Positions 1 to 5,591 of a DNA stretch of 6,371 bases are shown here, piece after piece. This DNA is from Actinomycetota bacterium (GTDB lineage: Bacteria > Actinomycetota > Thermoleophilia > Solirubrobacterales > Solirubrobacteraceae). The position numbers and the translations under genes are program-made. The stretch is from assembly GCA_005788585.1 (NCBI GenBank), contig SYBY01000065.1:1-6371 (forward strand), in the 5' to 3' direction. Under the pieces are notes generated by a model that saw only the letters and a list, made by a program, of their open reading frames with translations, did no database searches and was not told the origin of the DNA. The first letter of the stretch is position 1. Each line of letters starts with the position of its first letter.

Positions 1-1190
1 CCGACGTCCAGGGGTAGGTCGCCGCCGGCCCGCGCGGACGCCCGCCGGCGAACCGCGGCCGCCCGGGCACGTGGCATCGCGGGCTCGGCCGTCGCCTGCG
101 CGGCGGCGGACGGGAACAGGTGGGTCACCCCGCCGAGCGGTCGCATGAGCGGCTCGCCGTGCTCGGCGACCAGCCGCCCGGCGAGTGTCGCCGCGCCTGC
201 GAGCGAGACCTGCTGGCCGAGCACCGCGCGCACCGCCAGCTCGTGCGCGTCGACGTGCCCCGGCACCCGCCGCCCCGGCGCGGCCGTGACGAGCGGGCCC
301 AGCAGCGGGTCGGCGCCCAGCGCGTCGGCGACGCCCCGCGGGTCGGCATCGAGGTCGAGCAGGGTGCGCGACCGCTGCACCGCCGCGCTGAGGTCGCGGA
401 CGTCGTCGAGGCGCAGCCGGGCAACCACGTGGCCGTCGGCAGGTTCGAGTTCGACGACCCCCGCCCCGTGGGGCAGGCGCAGACTGCGGCGGTACACCCC
501 ACCCTCGACCTCCTCGACCCCCGGCACCGCGCGGCGGCCGAGGAACGCGATCAGGTCCGCACCGTCGAACGGCTCGCGGTGCGGCAGGCGCAGCGTGATC
601 ATCCCGCTGTCCGCGGCGCGGCCCTGCCTTCGCGCGCGGGCCCGCAGGTCGCGCGGCGCCTCGGCGAAGACCTCCCGGATCGTGTCGTTGAACTGCCGCA
701 CACTGCGAAAGCCCGCCGCGAACGCGACCTCGCCGGCGGGCATCGGCGTCGTCTCCAACAGGACCCGTGCGATCTGCGCGCGCTGCGCTCGGGCCAGCGC
801 GAGCGGTCCCGCGCCGACGACCGCGACGAGCTGGCGGTGCACGTGGCGCTCGGTGTAGCCGAGCCGTGCGGCCAGCCCGCCGACACCCTCGCGGTCGACC
901 ACCCCGTCGGCGATGAGCCGCATCGCGCGGCCGACGAGGTCCGACCGCAGGTCCCAGTCCGGCGAGCCCGGTGTCGCGTCGGGGCGGCAGCGCTTGCACG
1001 CGCGCAGACCGGACTCCTGCGCCGCGGCCGCGGTGGAGAAGAACCGCACGTTCTCCCGCTTCGGCGTCCGCGCGGGACAGCTCGGCCGGCAGTAGATCCC
1101 GGTGGTGCGGACGCCGACGTAGACCCAGCCGTCGAAGCGCGCGTCGCCGCGCTCCACGGCCTGCCAGATGCGATCGGCGTCGATGAGCAT
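1..1190 (-). CDS. alkA: Ada-AraC-AlkA fusion: DNA-3-methyladenine glycosylase 2 family / methylphosphotriester acceptor (partial, C-terminus beyond window)
   Basis: Reads leftward from ATG 1190-1188 and stays open to the left edge, giving 396 codons; the family is usually nearly 500 residues. Residues 1-75 form an Ada methyl-acceptor domain, starting MLIDADRIWQAVERGDARFD, with four zinc cysteines: C34 and C38 (GIYCRPSCPA), C65 and C68 (ACKRC). By homology with E. coli Ada, C34 would take the methyl group from methylphosphotriesters. Residues about 80-187 form an AraC-type double helix-turn-helix (LAARLGYTERHVHRQL, then FAAGFRSVRQF). From about 197 comes the AlkA N-terminal fold (ITLRLPHREPFDG, FLGRRAVPGVEEV), then the start of the HhH-GPD glycosylase domain (RAVLGQQVSLAGAATLAGRL, LFPSA). 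The catalytic aspartate lies outside the window. Expected role: cytoplasmic repair of alkylated bases combined with methylation-triggered transcriptional activation, probably of its own gene. The ATG fits the family N-terminus; an in-frame GTG lies at 1208 and no clear ribosome-binding site is seen, so translation may be leaderless. Confidence 0.93.
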   Translation of the reverse strand, partial: MLIDADRIWQAVERGDARFDGWVYVGVRTTGIYCRPSCPARTPKRENVRFFSTAAAAQESGLRACKRCRPDATPGSPDWDLRSDLVGRAMRLIADGVVDREGVGGLAARLGYTERHVHRQLVAVVGAGPLALARAQRAQIARVLLETTPMPAGEVAFAAGFRSVRQFNDTIREVFAEAPRDLRARARRQGRAADSGMITLRLPHREPFDGADLIAFLGRRAVPGVEEVEGGVYRRSLRLPHGAGVVELEPADGHVVARLRLDDVRDLSAAVQRSRTLLDLDADPRGVADALGADPLLGPLVTAAPGRRVPGHVDAHELAVRAVLGQQVSLAGAATLAGRLVAEHGEPLMRPLGGVTHLFPSAAAQATAEPAMPRARAAAVRRRASARAGGDLPLDV

Positions 1191-1231
1191 GTCGTCACCG
1201 TTGCACACGCCGCGGCCTGTGACTCGCGGAA

Positions 1232-1261
1232 ATCGGACATGTCCCCACCACGACGTCCGAT
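1232..1261. promoter_or_regulatory. Palindromes in the divergent promoter region (candidate operator)
   Basis: Two overlapping symmetries lie between the divergent repair and dehydrogenase genes. GGACATGTCC at 1235-1244 is a perfect 10-base palindrome. ATCGGAC at 1232-1238 is matched by its reverse complement GTCCGAT at 1255-1261, with 16 bases between. Such dyads in a 139-base divergent spacer are typical of repressor sites. TetR or GntR-type control of fatty-acid genes would be usual, but no regulator gene for it is in the window. The symmetry is seen; the role is inferred. Confidence 0.35.
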
Positions 1262-1277
1262 ACCCGCGAGGCCCCGC

Positions 1278-1296
1278 GGTGTGGGGCGACCACACC
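1278..1296. repeat. Inverted repeat / small hairpin upstream of the acyl-CoA dehydrogenase gene
   Basis: GGTGTGG (1278-1284) and CCACACC (1290-1296) are perfect 7-base complementary arms around a 5-base loop. It ends 33 bases before the dehydrogenase start. If transcribed it would fold in the 5' leader; otherwise it could be a protein-binding dyad. No clear -35/-10 promoter pair could be assigned in this G/C-rich spacer. Confidence 0.3.
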
Positions 1297-1329
1297 CCCG
1301 TCCTCCCGCGCGCGCACGACGATCACGGG

Positions 1330-2493
1330 ATGAGCACGACACTGGCGCCGAACACCAGCGCACTGACCGATGAGCAGACCGACTTCGTCGCCGCGATCCG
1401 CGACTTCTGCGACCGCGAGGTCGGGACCCGTGAACAGCGCGACACCCTCACGCACCACGGCAAGCACCCTCATGTCCCGGAGCTCTACGCCAAGGTCGCG
1501 GACCTCGGCTGGCTCGGCATCGCGATCGGCGAGGAGTACGGCGGGATCGGCGGCAGCATGGTGGACCTCATGCTCTTCCTCGAGGAGACGGCGCGCGGCA
1601 TGCTGCCCATCGGCGGCTTCGCGGTGAGCATGATCTCGGCCGGCGCCATCGAGCGCTTCGGCACCGACGAGCAGAAGACCGAGATCCTCGGCGGCATCGC
1701 CAACGGCAACGTCGAGTCGATCGCGATGAGCGAGCCCGGCTCGGGCTCGGACGTCGGCAGCCTGCAGTGCCGGGCCGAGAAGGTCCCCGGCGGCTACAAG
1801 GTCAACGGCCAGAAGACGTGGATCAGCGAGGCGCAGTTCGCGTCCCACATCCTGCTCGTGTGCCGCACCACCCCGGGCGGCAAGAAGCACGAGGGCCTGA
1901 CGATGCTGTCGGTCCCCGTGCCGACTGAGGGCGTCGAGATCCGCCCCATCGAGACCATGGGCGGCGAGGTCGTCAACGACGTCTTCTTCACCGACGTGTT
2001 CGTCCCCGAGTCCGCGCTCGTCGGCCAGGAGGACCAGGCCTGGATGCAGCTCATGGCGGGCCTGAACCTCGAGCGCCTCATCATCGCCGGCCTGTCGCTC
2101 GGCGCTGCGCAGCGCTCGTTCGACGACACGCTGACGTACATCAAGGAGCGCGAGCAGTTCGGCCGGCCGATCGGCTCCTTCCAGGCGCTCAAGCACCGCG
2201 TCGCCGACCTCGCGACGGAGCTGGAGTGCACCCGCCTGCTGACCTACGACGTCGCCCGGAAGGTCGATGCCAACCCGGGCGCGCTCTTCCCCCGCGAGGC
2301 GTCGATGGCGAAGCTCAAGGCGACCGAGGTCTCGAAGCTCGTCGCACTGGAAGGCATGCAGATGATGGGCGGCTACGGCTACGCCACCGAGTACGACATG
2401 GAGGGGCATGTGCGACAGGCACTGGTCTCCACGATCTACGGTGGCACGAGCGAGATCCAGCGGGACATCATCGGGCGCACGTACGGCCTCTAG
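1330..2493 (+). CDS. Acyl-CoA dehydrogenase (FadE-type)
   Basis: A 387-residue flavoprotein of normal family length. It would oxidise acyl-CoA to trans-2-enoyl-CoA, the first step of beta-oxidation or of branched-chain acyl-CoA breakdown, passing electrons to an electron-transfer flavoprotein in the cytoplasm. The helical N-terminal domain is about residues 10-120. The beta domain carries the FAD/substrate motifs SEPGSGSD (134-141) and KTWIS (162-166). The C-terminal helical domain has REQFGRPIGSFQALKHR (around 277) and ends in IYGGTSEIQRDIIGR. Where medium- and short-chain enzymes have the catalytic glutamate (YEGTS), this protein has glycine (G371). A glutamate in GLNLERLIIAG (E248) occupies the position used by isovaleryl-CoA and long-chain enzymes, so E248 is the likely base. 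The ATG at 1330 is chosen because MSTTLAPNTSALTDEQTDFV aligns with normal N-termini; the longer frame upstream reads unlike the family. No strong ribosome-binding site precedes it. It is the first gene of an operon with the acyl-CoA synthetase. Chain-length preference cannot be told from sequence. Confidence 0.95.
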   Translation: MSTTLAPNTSALTDEQTDFVAAIRDFCDREVGTREQRDTLTHHGKHPHVPELYAKVADLGWLGIAIGEEYGGIGGSMVDLMLFLEETARGMLPIGGFAVSMISAGAIERFGTDEQKTEILGGIANGNVESIAMSEPGSGSDVGSLQCRAEKVPGGYKVNGQKTWISEAQFASHILLVCRTTPGGKKHEGLTMLSVPVPTEGVEIRPIETMGGEVVNDVFFTDVFVPESALVGQEDQAWMQLMAGLNLERLIIAGLSLGAAQRSFDDTLTYIKEREQFGRPIGSFQALKHRVADLATELECTRLLTYDVARKVDANPGALFPREASMAKLKATEVSKLVALEGMQMMGGYGYATEYDMEGHVRQALVSTIYGGTSEIQRDIIGRTYGL

Positions 2494-2499
2494 AAGGAG
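2494..2499 (+). promoter_or_regulatory. Ribosome-binding site of the acyl-CoA synthetase gene
   Basis: AAGGAG follows the dehydrogenase stop codon directly and sits 5 bases before ATG 2505. It fixes the start of the synthetase, because the open frame itself extends back to 2226 inside the dehydrogenase gene, and it supports translation from a shared mRNA. Confidence 0.8.
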
Positions 2500-2504
2500 C
2501 ACAC

Positions 2505-4100
2505 ATGCGGGAGACGGCGGGTCGAATCGCGACAACGGTCTCGGTACTGCACCGGGCGGGCGCGCTGCGCCTGGACCCGCCGCCGACGTTCCTGCGAGTG
2601 GCGCGCCAGATGCGCCGCTGGGGTCCCGGTCTGGCCGGGGCCGTCGCCGCGCACGCGGCCCGCAACCCGCTGCAGGTCGCGCTCATCGACGAGCTCGGCC
2701 CGCAGACCTACGGCGAGCTTGACGAGCGGTCGTCGCGCCTGGCCAACGCGCTGGCGGCGGGCGGCCTGCGCGCCGGGGAGCGCGTCGGTCTCCTCTGCCG
2801 CGACCACCGATTCTTCGTCGAGGCCGCGACGGCGACGAACAAGCTCGGCTGCGACCTCGTGCTGCTGAACACGGCGTTCAGCGCCCCACAGCTGCGTGAC
2901 GTCATCGCGCGTGAAGAGGTGCAGGTCCTCGTCCACGACGCGGAGTTCGCTCCGATGACCTCCGATGACGGGCCGCGTCGCGTGCTGGCGTGGACCGAGC
3001 CGGGGGTCGCGGGCGACACGGTGGACACGCTCGTGCGCGCCGGCTCCCCGGTGCCACCGACCCCTCCGGTGGAGCCGGGGCGCACGATCCTGCTGACCTC
3101 CGGGACGACCGGGACGCCCAAGGGCGCCAAGCGCCCGGCCGAGACACCCGTCGACGCGATCGTCGGCTTCCTCGAGCGCGTCCCGCTGCGCGGCGGCACC
3201 CGTCACTTCGTCGTCGCGCCGATGTTCCATGCGTGGGGGTTCGCGCACTTCGGGCTGTGCATCCTGCTCGGCATGGAGGTCGTCATGCGGCGGCGCTTCG
3301 ACCCCGAGCAGACGCTCGCGACCATCCACCGCTTCCGCCCGCGGTCCGCCGCGATGGTGCCCGTCATGGCGCAGCGGATCCTGGCGCTGCCCGAGGAGGT
3401 GCGGGCGCGGTACGACTGCTCGTCCCTGGAGATCGTGGCGCTCGGCGGGTCGGCGATCCCCGGGGACCTCGCGATCCGCTGGATGGACGAGTTCGGCGAC
3501 AACGCCTACAACACGTACGGCTCGACCGAGGTGGCGATCGTCTCCATCGCGGGCCCGTCGGACCTGCGCGAGGACCCGGCGACCGCGGGCCACCTCGTGC
3601 GCGGCGCGGACGTCAAGCTCCTCGACGCCGAGGACCGCGTGGTCCCTCAAGGCGCGCCGGGCCGGATCTTCGTGGGCGCGACCGCGTCGTTCGACGGCTA
3701 CACCGACGGGCGCACGAAGGCGATCGTCGACGGCTACATGAGCAGCGGCGACATGGGCTCGTTCGACGCGCAGGGCCGCCTGCGCATCGAGGGCCGCGAC
3801 GACGACATGATCATCAGCGGCGGCGAGAACGTCTACCCGCGGGAAGTCGAAGACCTGATCTCGATGCAGCCCGAGGTGCTGGAGGCCGCGGTCATCGGGG
3901 TCGACGACGACGAGTTCGGCCAGCGGCTGCGCGCGTTCGTCGTGCTGCACGACGGCGAGGAGCTGTCCGAGCGCGCGATCTGCGACGCGGTGCGCAGCTC
4001 GCTGGCGCGGTACAAGGTCCCGCGTGAGGTCGTGTTCCTGGACGAGCTGCCGCGGACGAGCACGGGGAAGATCCTGAAGCGGGAGCTGACGCGGGCGTAG
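2505..4100 (+). CDS. AMP-dependent acyl-CoA synthetase / fatty-acid-CoA ligase (FadD-type)
   Basis: A 531-residue member of the ANL adenylating superfamily. It would activate a carboxylic acid with ATP to an acyl-adenylate and then to acyl-CoA, supplying substrate to the dehydrogenase encoded just upstream. The core motifs are intact and in order: phosphate loop LLTSGTTGTPKGAK (A3, about 196-209), YNTYGSTE (A5, 335-342), YMSSGDMG (A7, 411-418), the hinge region GRDDDMIISGGENVYPREVE (A8, 430-449), and PRTSTGKILKREL (A10), where K522 is the expected catalytic lysine. About 50 residues precede the core (FLRVARQMRRWGPGLAGAVA), resembling the N-termini of some mycobacterial FadD ligases such as FadD12. 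The 11-base gap to the dehydrogenase and its ribosome-binding site indicate an operon. A medium- or long-chain fatty acid is the likely substrate, but aromatic or other acids cannot be excluded from motifs alone. Confidence 0.94.
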   Translation: MRETAGRIATTVSVLHRAGALRLDPPPTFLRVARQMRRWGPGLAGAVAAHAARNPLQVALIDELGPQTYGELDERSSRLANALAAGGLRAGERVGLLCRDHRFFVEAATATNKLGCDLVLLNTAFSAPQLRDVIAREEVQVLVHDAEFAPMTSDDGPRRVLAWTEPGVAGDTVDTLVRAGSPVPPTPPVEPGRTILLTSGTTGTPKGAKRPAETPVDAIVGFLERVPLRGGTRHFVVAPMFHAWGFAHFGLCILLGMEVVMRRRFDPEQTLATIHRFRPRSAAMVPVMAQRILALPEEVRARYDCSSLEIVALGGSAIPGDLAIRWMDEFGDNAYNTYGSTEVAIVSIAGPSDLREDPATAGHLVRGADVKLLDAEDRVVPQGAPGRIFVGATASFDGYTDGRTKAIVDGYMSSGDMGSFDAQGRLRIEGRDDDMIISGGENVYPREVEDLISMQPEVLEAAVIGVDDDEFGQRLRAFVVLHDGEELSERAICDAVRSSLARYKVPREVVFLDELPRTSTGKILKRELTRA

Positions 4101-4111
4101 CCCGGGAGGGA

Positions 4112-4159
4112 CATCGGGTCGAGAACCGGGTACGTGAGTACCCACTTCTCGACCCGATG
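4112..4159 (+). terminator. Large stem-loop after the synthetase gene (probable terminator or leader element)
   Basis: CATCGGGTCGAGAA (4112-4125) is matched perfectly by its reverse complement at 4146-4159, a 14-base-pair stem. Inside, after a two-base mismatch on each side, GGGTAC (4128-4133) pairs with GTACCC (4138-4143) and closes a GTGA tetraloop of the stable GNRA type. It begins 12 bases after the synthetase stop, as a terminator would, but no run of T follows. It ends three bases before the AGGAGG of the sigma-factor gene, so it could also affect that gene's translation or be a DNA operator. Confidence 0.6.
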
Positions 4160-4162
4160 CCG

Positions 4163-4168
4163 AGGAGG
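4163..4168 (+). promoter_or_regulatory. Ribosome-binding site of the ECF sigma factor gene
   Basis: AGGAGG is a perfect anti-16S match. In-frame ATGs lie at 4157, 4172, 4178 and 4205. The site is downstream of the first and only 3 bases from the second. It is 9 bases from the ATG at 4178, which is therefore preferred. Confidence 0.65.
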
Positions 4169-4177
4169 GCGATGACA

Positions 4178-5182
4178 ATGCGGGCGCCCGACCGTCACAC
4201 CACCATGCCCACCGACACCGCCTCGCTCGTCACCGCCGCCACCGCCGGTGACGAGTCCGCCTTCGCCCAGCTCTCGGCCCGCCACCGGCGCGAGCTCCAG
4301 GTCCACTGCTACCGCATGCTCGGCTCGTTCGAGGAGGCCGAGGACATGGTGCAGGAGACCTTCCTGCGCGCGTGGCGCAAGCGCGAGACCTACGCGGGGC
4401 GCGCGTCGTTCCGTGCGTGGCTCTACCGGATCGCGACGAACGCCTGCCTGGACCGGCTCGAGCGCGCGCCGCGCGAGATCCCCGCGGACGCCGACCCGGC
4501 CAGCGTGTTCGAGGTCCCGTGGCTGCAACCGATCCCCGACAGCGTCCTCGACGACGACCCGCACGCCACCGTCGCCGCGCGCGAGACCATCGAGCTCGCG
4601 TTCATCGTCGCCATCCAGCACCTGCCGCCGCAGTCGCGCGCCGCGTTCATCCTGCGCGACGTCCTGGACTGGTCGGCGAAGGACACCGCGGCCGCGCTGG
4701 AGATCAGCGTGCCCGCCGCGAACAGCGCCCTGCAACGCGCGCGGGAGACGCTCCGCGACCGGCTGCCCGAGCAGCGCGCCGCGTGGCCGGCCGGGACCGA
4801 CGCGACCGCGGCGGAGCGCCAACTGCTGCAGGAATACATGGCCGCCAGCGAGCGCGGCGACGGGCAGGCGCTGATCGCCACGATTCGGCGCGACGCGCGC
4901 TGGGCCATGCCGCCCGAGACGCTGTCGGTGGTCGGCAACCGGGAGATGCTCGCCTCGTGGGAGCAAGGTGGGTTCGGCACGGACAAGATGGGCCCGATGC
5001 GCTGCGTCGTCACGCGCGCGAACCGCCAGCCCGCGATCGCGTGCTACATCCAGCGCCCCGGCGACGACGCGTTCCGCCCGCTGGCGCTCGACGTGCTGCG
5101 CATCGAGGACGGGCTGGTCGCGGAGATCCTGAGCTTCGCCCCGCCGGCGTTCGCGGCGTTCGACCTCCCCGAGACCGCGTAG
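4178..5182 (+). CDS. ECF-type RNA polymerase sigma factor with fused C-terminal SnoaL-like domain (SigG-like)
   Basis: A 334-residue sigma-70 family protein of the extracytoplasmic-function class. Region 2 spans about 25-96: RELQVHCYRMLGSFEEAEDM, the VQETFLRAW core-binding segment, and FRAWLYRIATNACLDRLER for -10 recognition. A linker contains VPWLQPIPD (113-121), which I associate with SigG and its relatives. Region 4 spans about 136-197 (IQHLPPQSRAAFILRDVLDW, then a helix-turn-helix ending SALQRARETLRDRL) and contacts the -35 element. Residues about 213-330 resemble a SnoaL/NTF2-like domain (LLQEYMAASERGDGQALIAT, LALDVLRIEDGLVAEILSF). In related sigma factors such a fused domain modulates activity in place of a separate anti-sigma factor, and no anti-sigma gene with a zinc-binding motif is visible nearby. 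The DGGGK-type motif of the SigJ/ECF41 group was not found, which favours the SigG side. The start is decided by the ribosome-binding site; 4157, 4172 and 4205 are alternatives. Target genes and signal are unknown. Confidence 0.92.
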   Translation: MRAPDRHTTMPTDTASLVTAATAGDESAFAQLSARHRRELQVHCYRMLGSFEEAEDMVQETFLRAWRKRETYAGRASFRAWLYRIATNACLDRLERAPREIPADADPASVFEVPWLQPIPDSVLDDDPHATVAARETIELAFIVAIQHLPPQSRAAFILRDVLDWSAKDTAAALEISVPAANSALQRARETLRDRLPEQRAAWPAGTDATAAERQLLQEYMAASERGDGQALIATIRRDARWAMPPETLSVVGNREMLASWEQGGFGTDKMGPMRCVVTRANRQPAIACYIQRPGDDAFRPLALDVLRIEDGLVAEILSFAPPAFAAFDLPETA

Positions 5183-5203
5183 ACCGCTTAGGATCTCCAG
5201 CGC

Positions 5204-5473
5204 ATGCTCGAGCTTGCCTGGGACATCTTCGCAACCACCGTGTTCGCGGTCGTCGTCGTCCTGTTCGTCGTGAGCGCCGCGACCGGCCCGAACCTCGCGA
5301 GCCGGCTCGCAGGCGTGGCCGGTCTCTTCGCCGGCGCCACGGCAGGCGCGGACATCCTGCGGCCGTGGCTACCCGTCGCGCTCGCGGCCACCGCAGCGGC
5401 GCTGAAGATCGCCGGCAGGTGGCAGGCCAAGCAGCTCCCGCCGGGCGCGGCACCTGCGCGCAGCGCCGCGTAG
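5204..5473 (+). CDS. Small hydrophobic membrane protein, function unknown
   Basis: An 89-residue protein I do not recognise. Residues about 4-26 form a clear membrane segment rich in V, F and A. A second, weaker hydrophobic stretch is at about 35-52 (LAGVAGLFAGATAGADIL) and a third at about 55-70 (WLPVALAATAAALKIAG). The tail is short, basic and proline-rich (GRWQAKQLPPGAAPARSAA). Two or three membrane spans are likely. Nearly all codons end in G or C, as in the neighbours, which supports a real gene. It starts 21 bases after the sigma-factor stop, so co-transcription is plausible. Only a weak AGGA (5190-5193) precedes the ATG. It has no cysteine or histidine and no anti-sigma-like motif, so a role as a regulator of the sigma factor cannot be claimed. 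Confidence 0.7.
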   Translation: MLELAWDIFATTVFAVVVVLFVVSAATGPNLASRLAGVAGLFAGATAGADILRPWLPVALAATAAALKIAGRWQAKQLPPGAAPARSAA

Positions 5474-5510
5474 GCCGGCCACCGACTGTCGCGTACCCGA
5501 CACGACGCCT

Positions 5511-5547
5511 GTCCGCGGACGGACGGACCGCGCACGGAACCGTCCGT
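5511..5547. repeat. Inverted repeats between the membrane-protein and secreted-protein genes
   Basis: GTCCGCGGAC (5511-5520) is a perfect 10-base palindrome. Overlapping it, ACGGACGG (5519-5526) is the reverse complement of CCGTCCGT (5540-5547), with a 13-base loop. The two structures compete for the same bases. They lie in the 118-base spacer before the secreted protein and could serve as a terminator for the upstream genes or as an operator. No T-run follows. Confidence 0.35.
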
Positions 5548-5580
5548 AGCTTCGATGGCACCCCTCCGACCGACCTCCCG

Positions 5581-5586
5581 AAGGAG
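5581..5586 (+). promoter_or_regulatory. Ribosome-binding site of the secreted-protein gene
   Basis: AAGGAG lies 5 bases before ATG 5592. It is the same hexamer and spacing as before the acyl-CoA synthetase and clearly selects this start, which opens directly into a signal peptide. Confidence 0.8.
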
Positions 5587-5591
5587 CCATC

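Noticed and set aside
1201..1230. TTGCAC as a -35 element for the dehydrogenase operon
   Set aside because: No acceptable -10 hexamer lies 16-19 bases downstream (the region reads gactcgcgg), so no promoter was called.
1190..1240. Classic E. coli Ada box upstream of the repair gene
   Set aside because: A GCAA is present on the minus strand, but no AAT lies six bases before it.
120..1373. Long plus-strand open frame opposite the Ada-AlkA gene
   Set aside because: It is arginine- and proline-rich with no recognisable motif, while the opposite strand encodes an intact three-domain protein. Long antisense frames are expected in GC-rich coding DNA.
1195..2535. Long minus-strand open frame across the acyl-CoA dehydrogenase gene
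   Set aside because: It mirrors a gene with full family motifs and has no domain of its own; it is an antisense shadow.
4157..4177. ATG 4157 as the start of the sigma factor
   Set aside because: It lies inside the stem-loop and upstream of the AGGAGG, which serves ATG 4178 better; kept only as an alternative.
2490..4178. 562-codon minus-strand open frame across the synthetase gene
   Set aside because: Low-complexity composition (R, H, V, D, A) with no motif, and the sense strand carries every adenylation motif.
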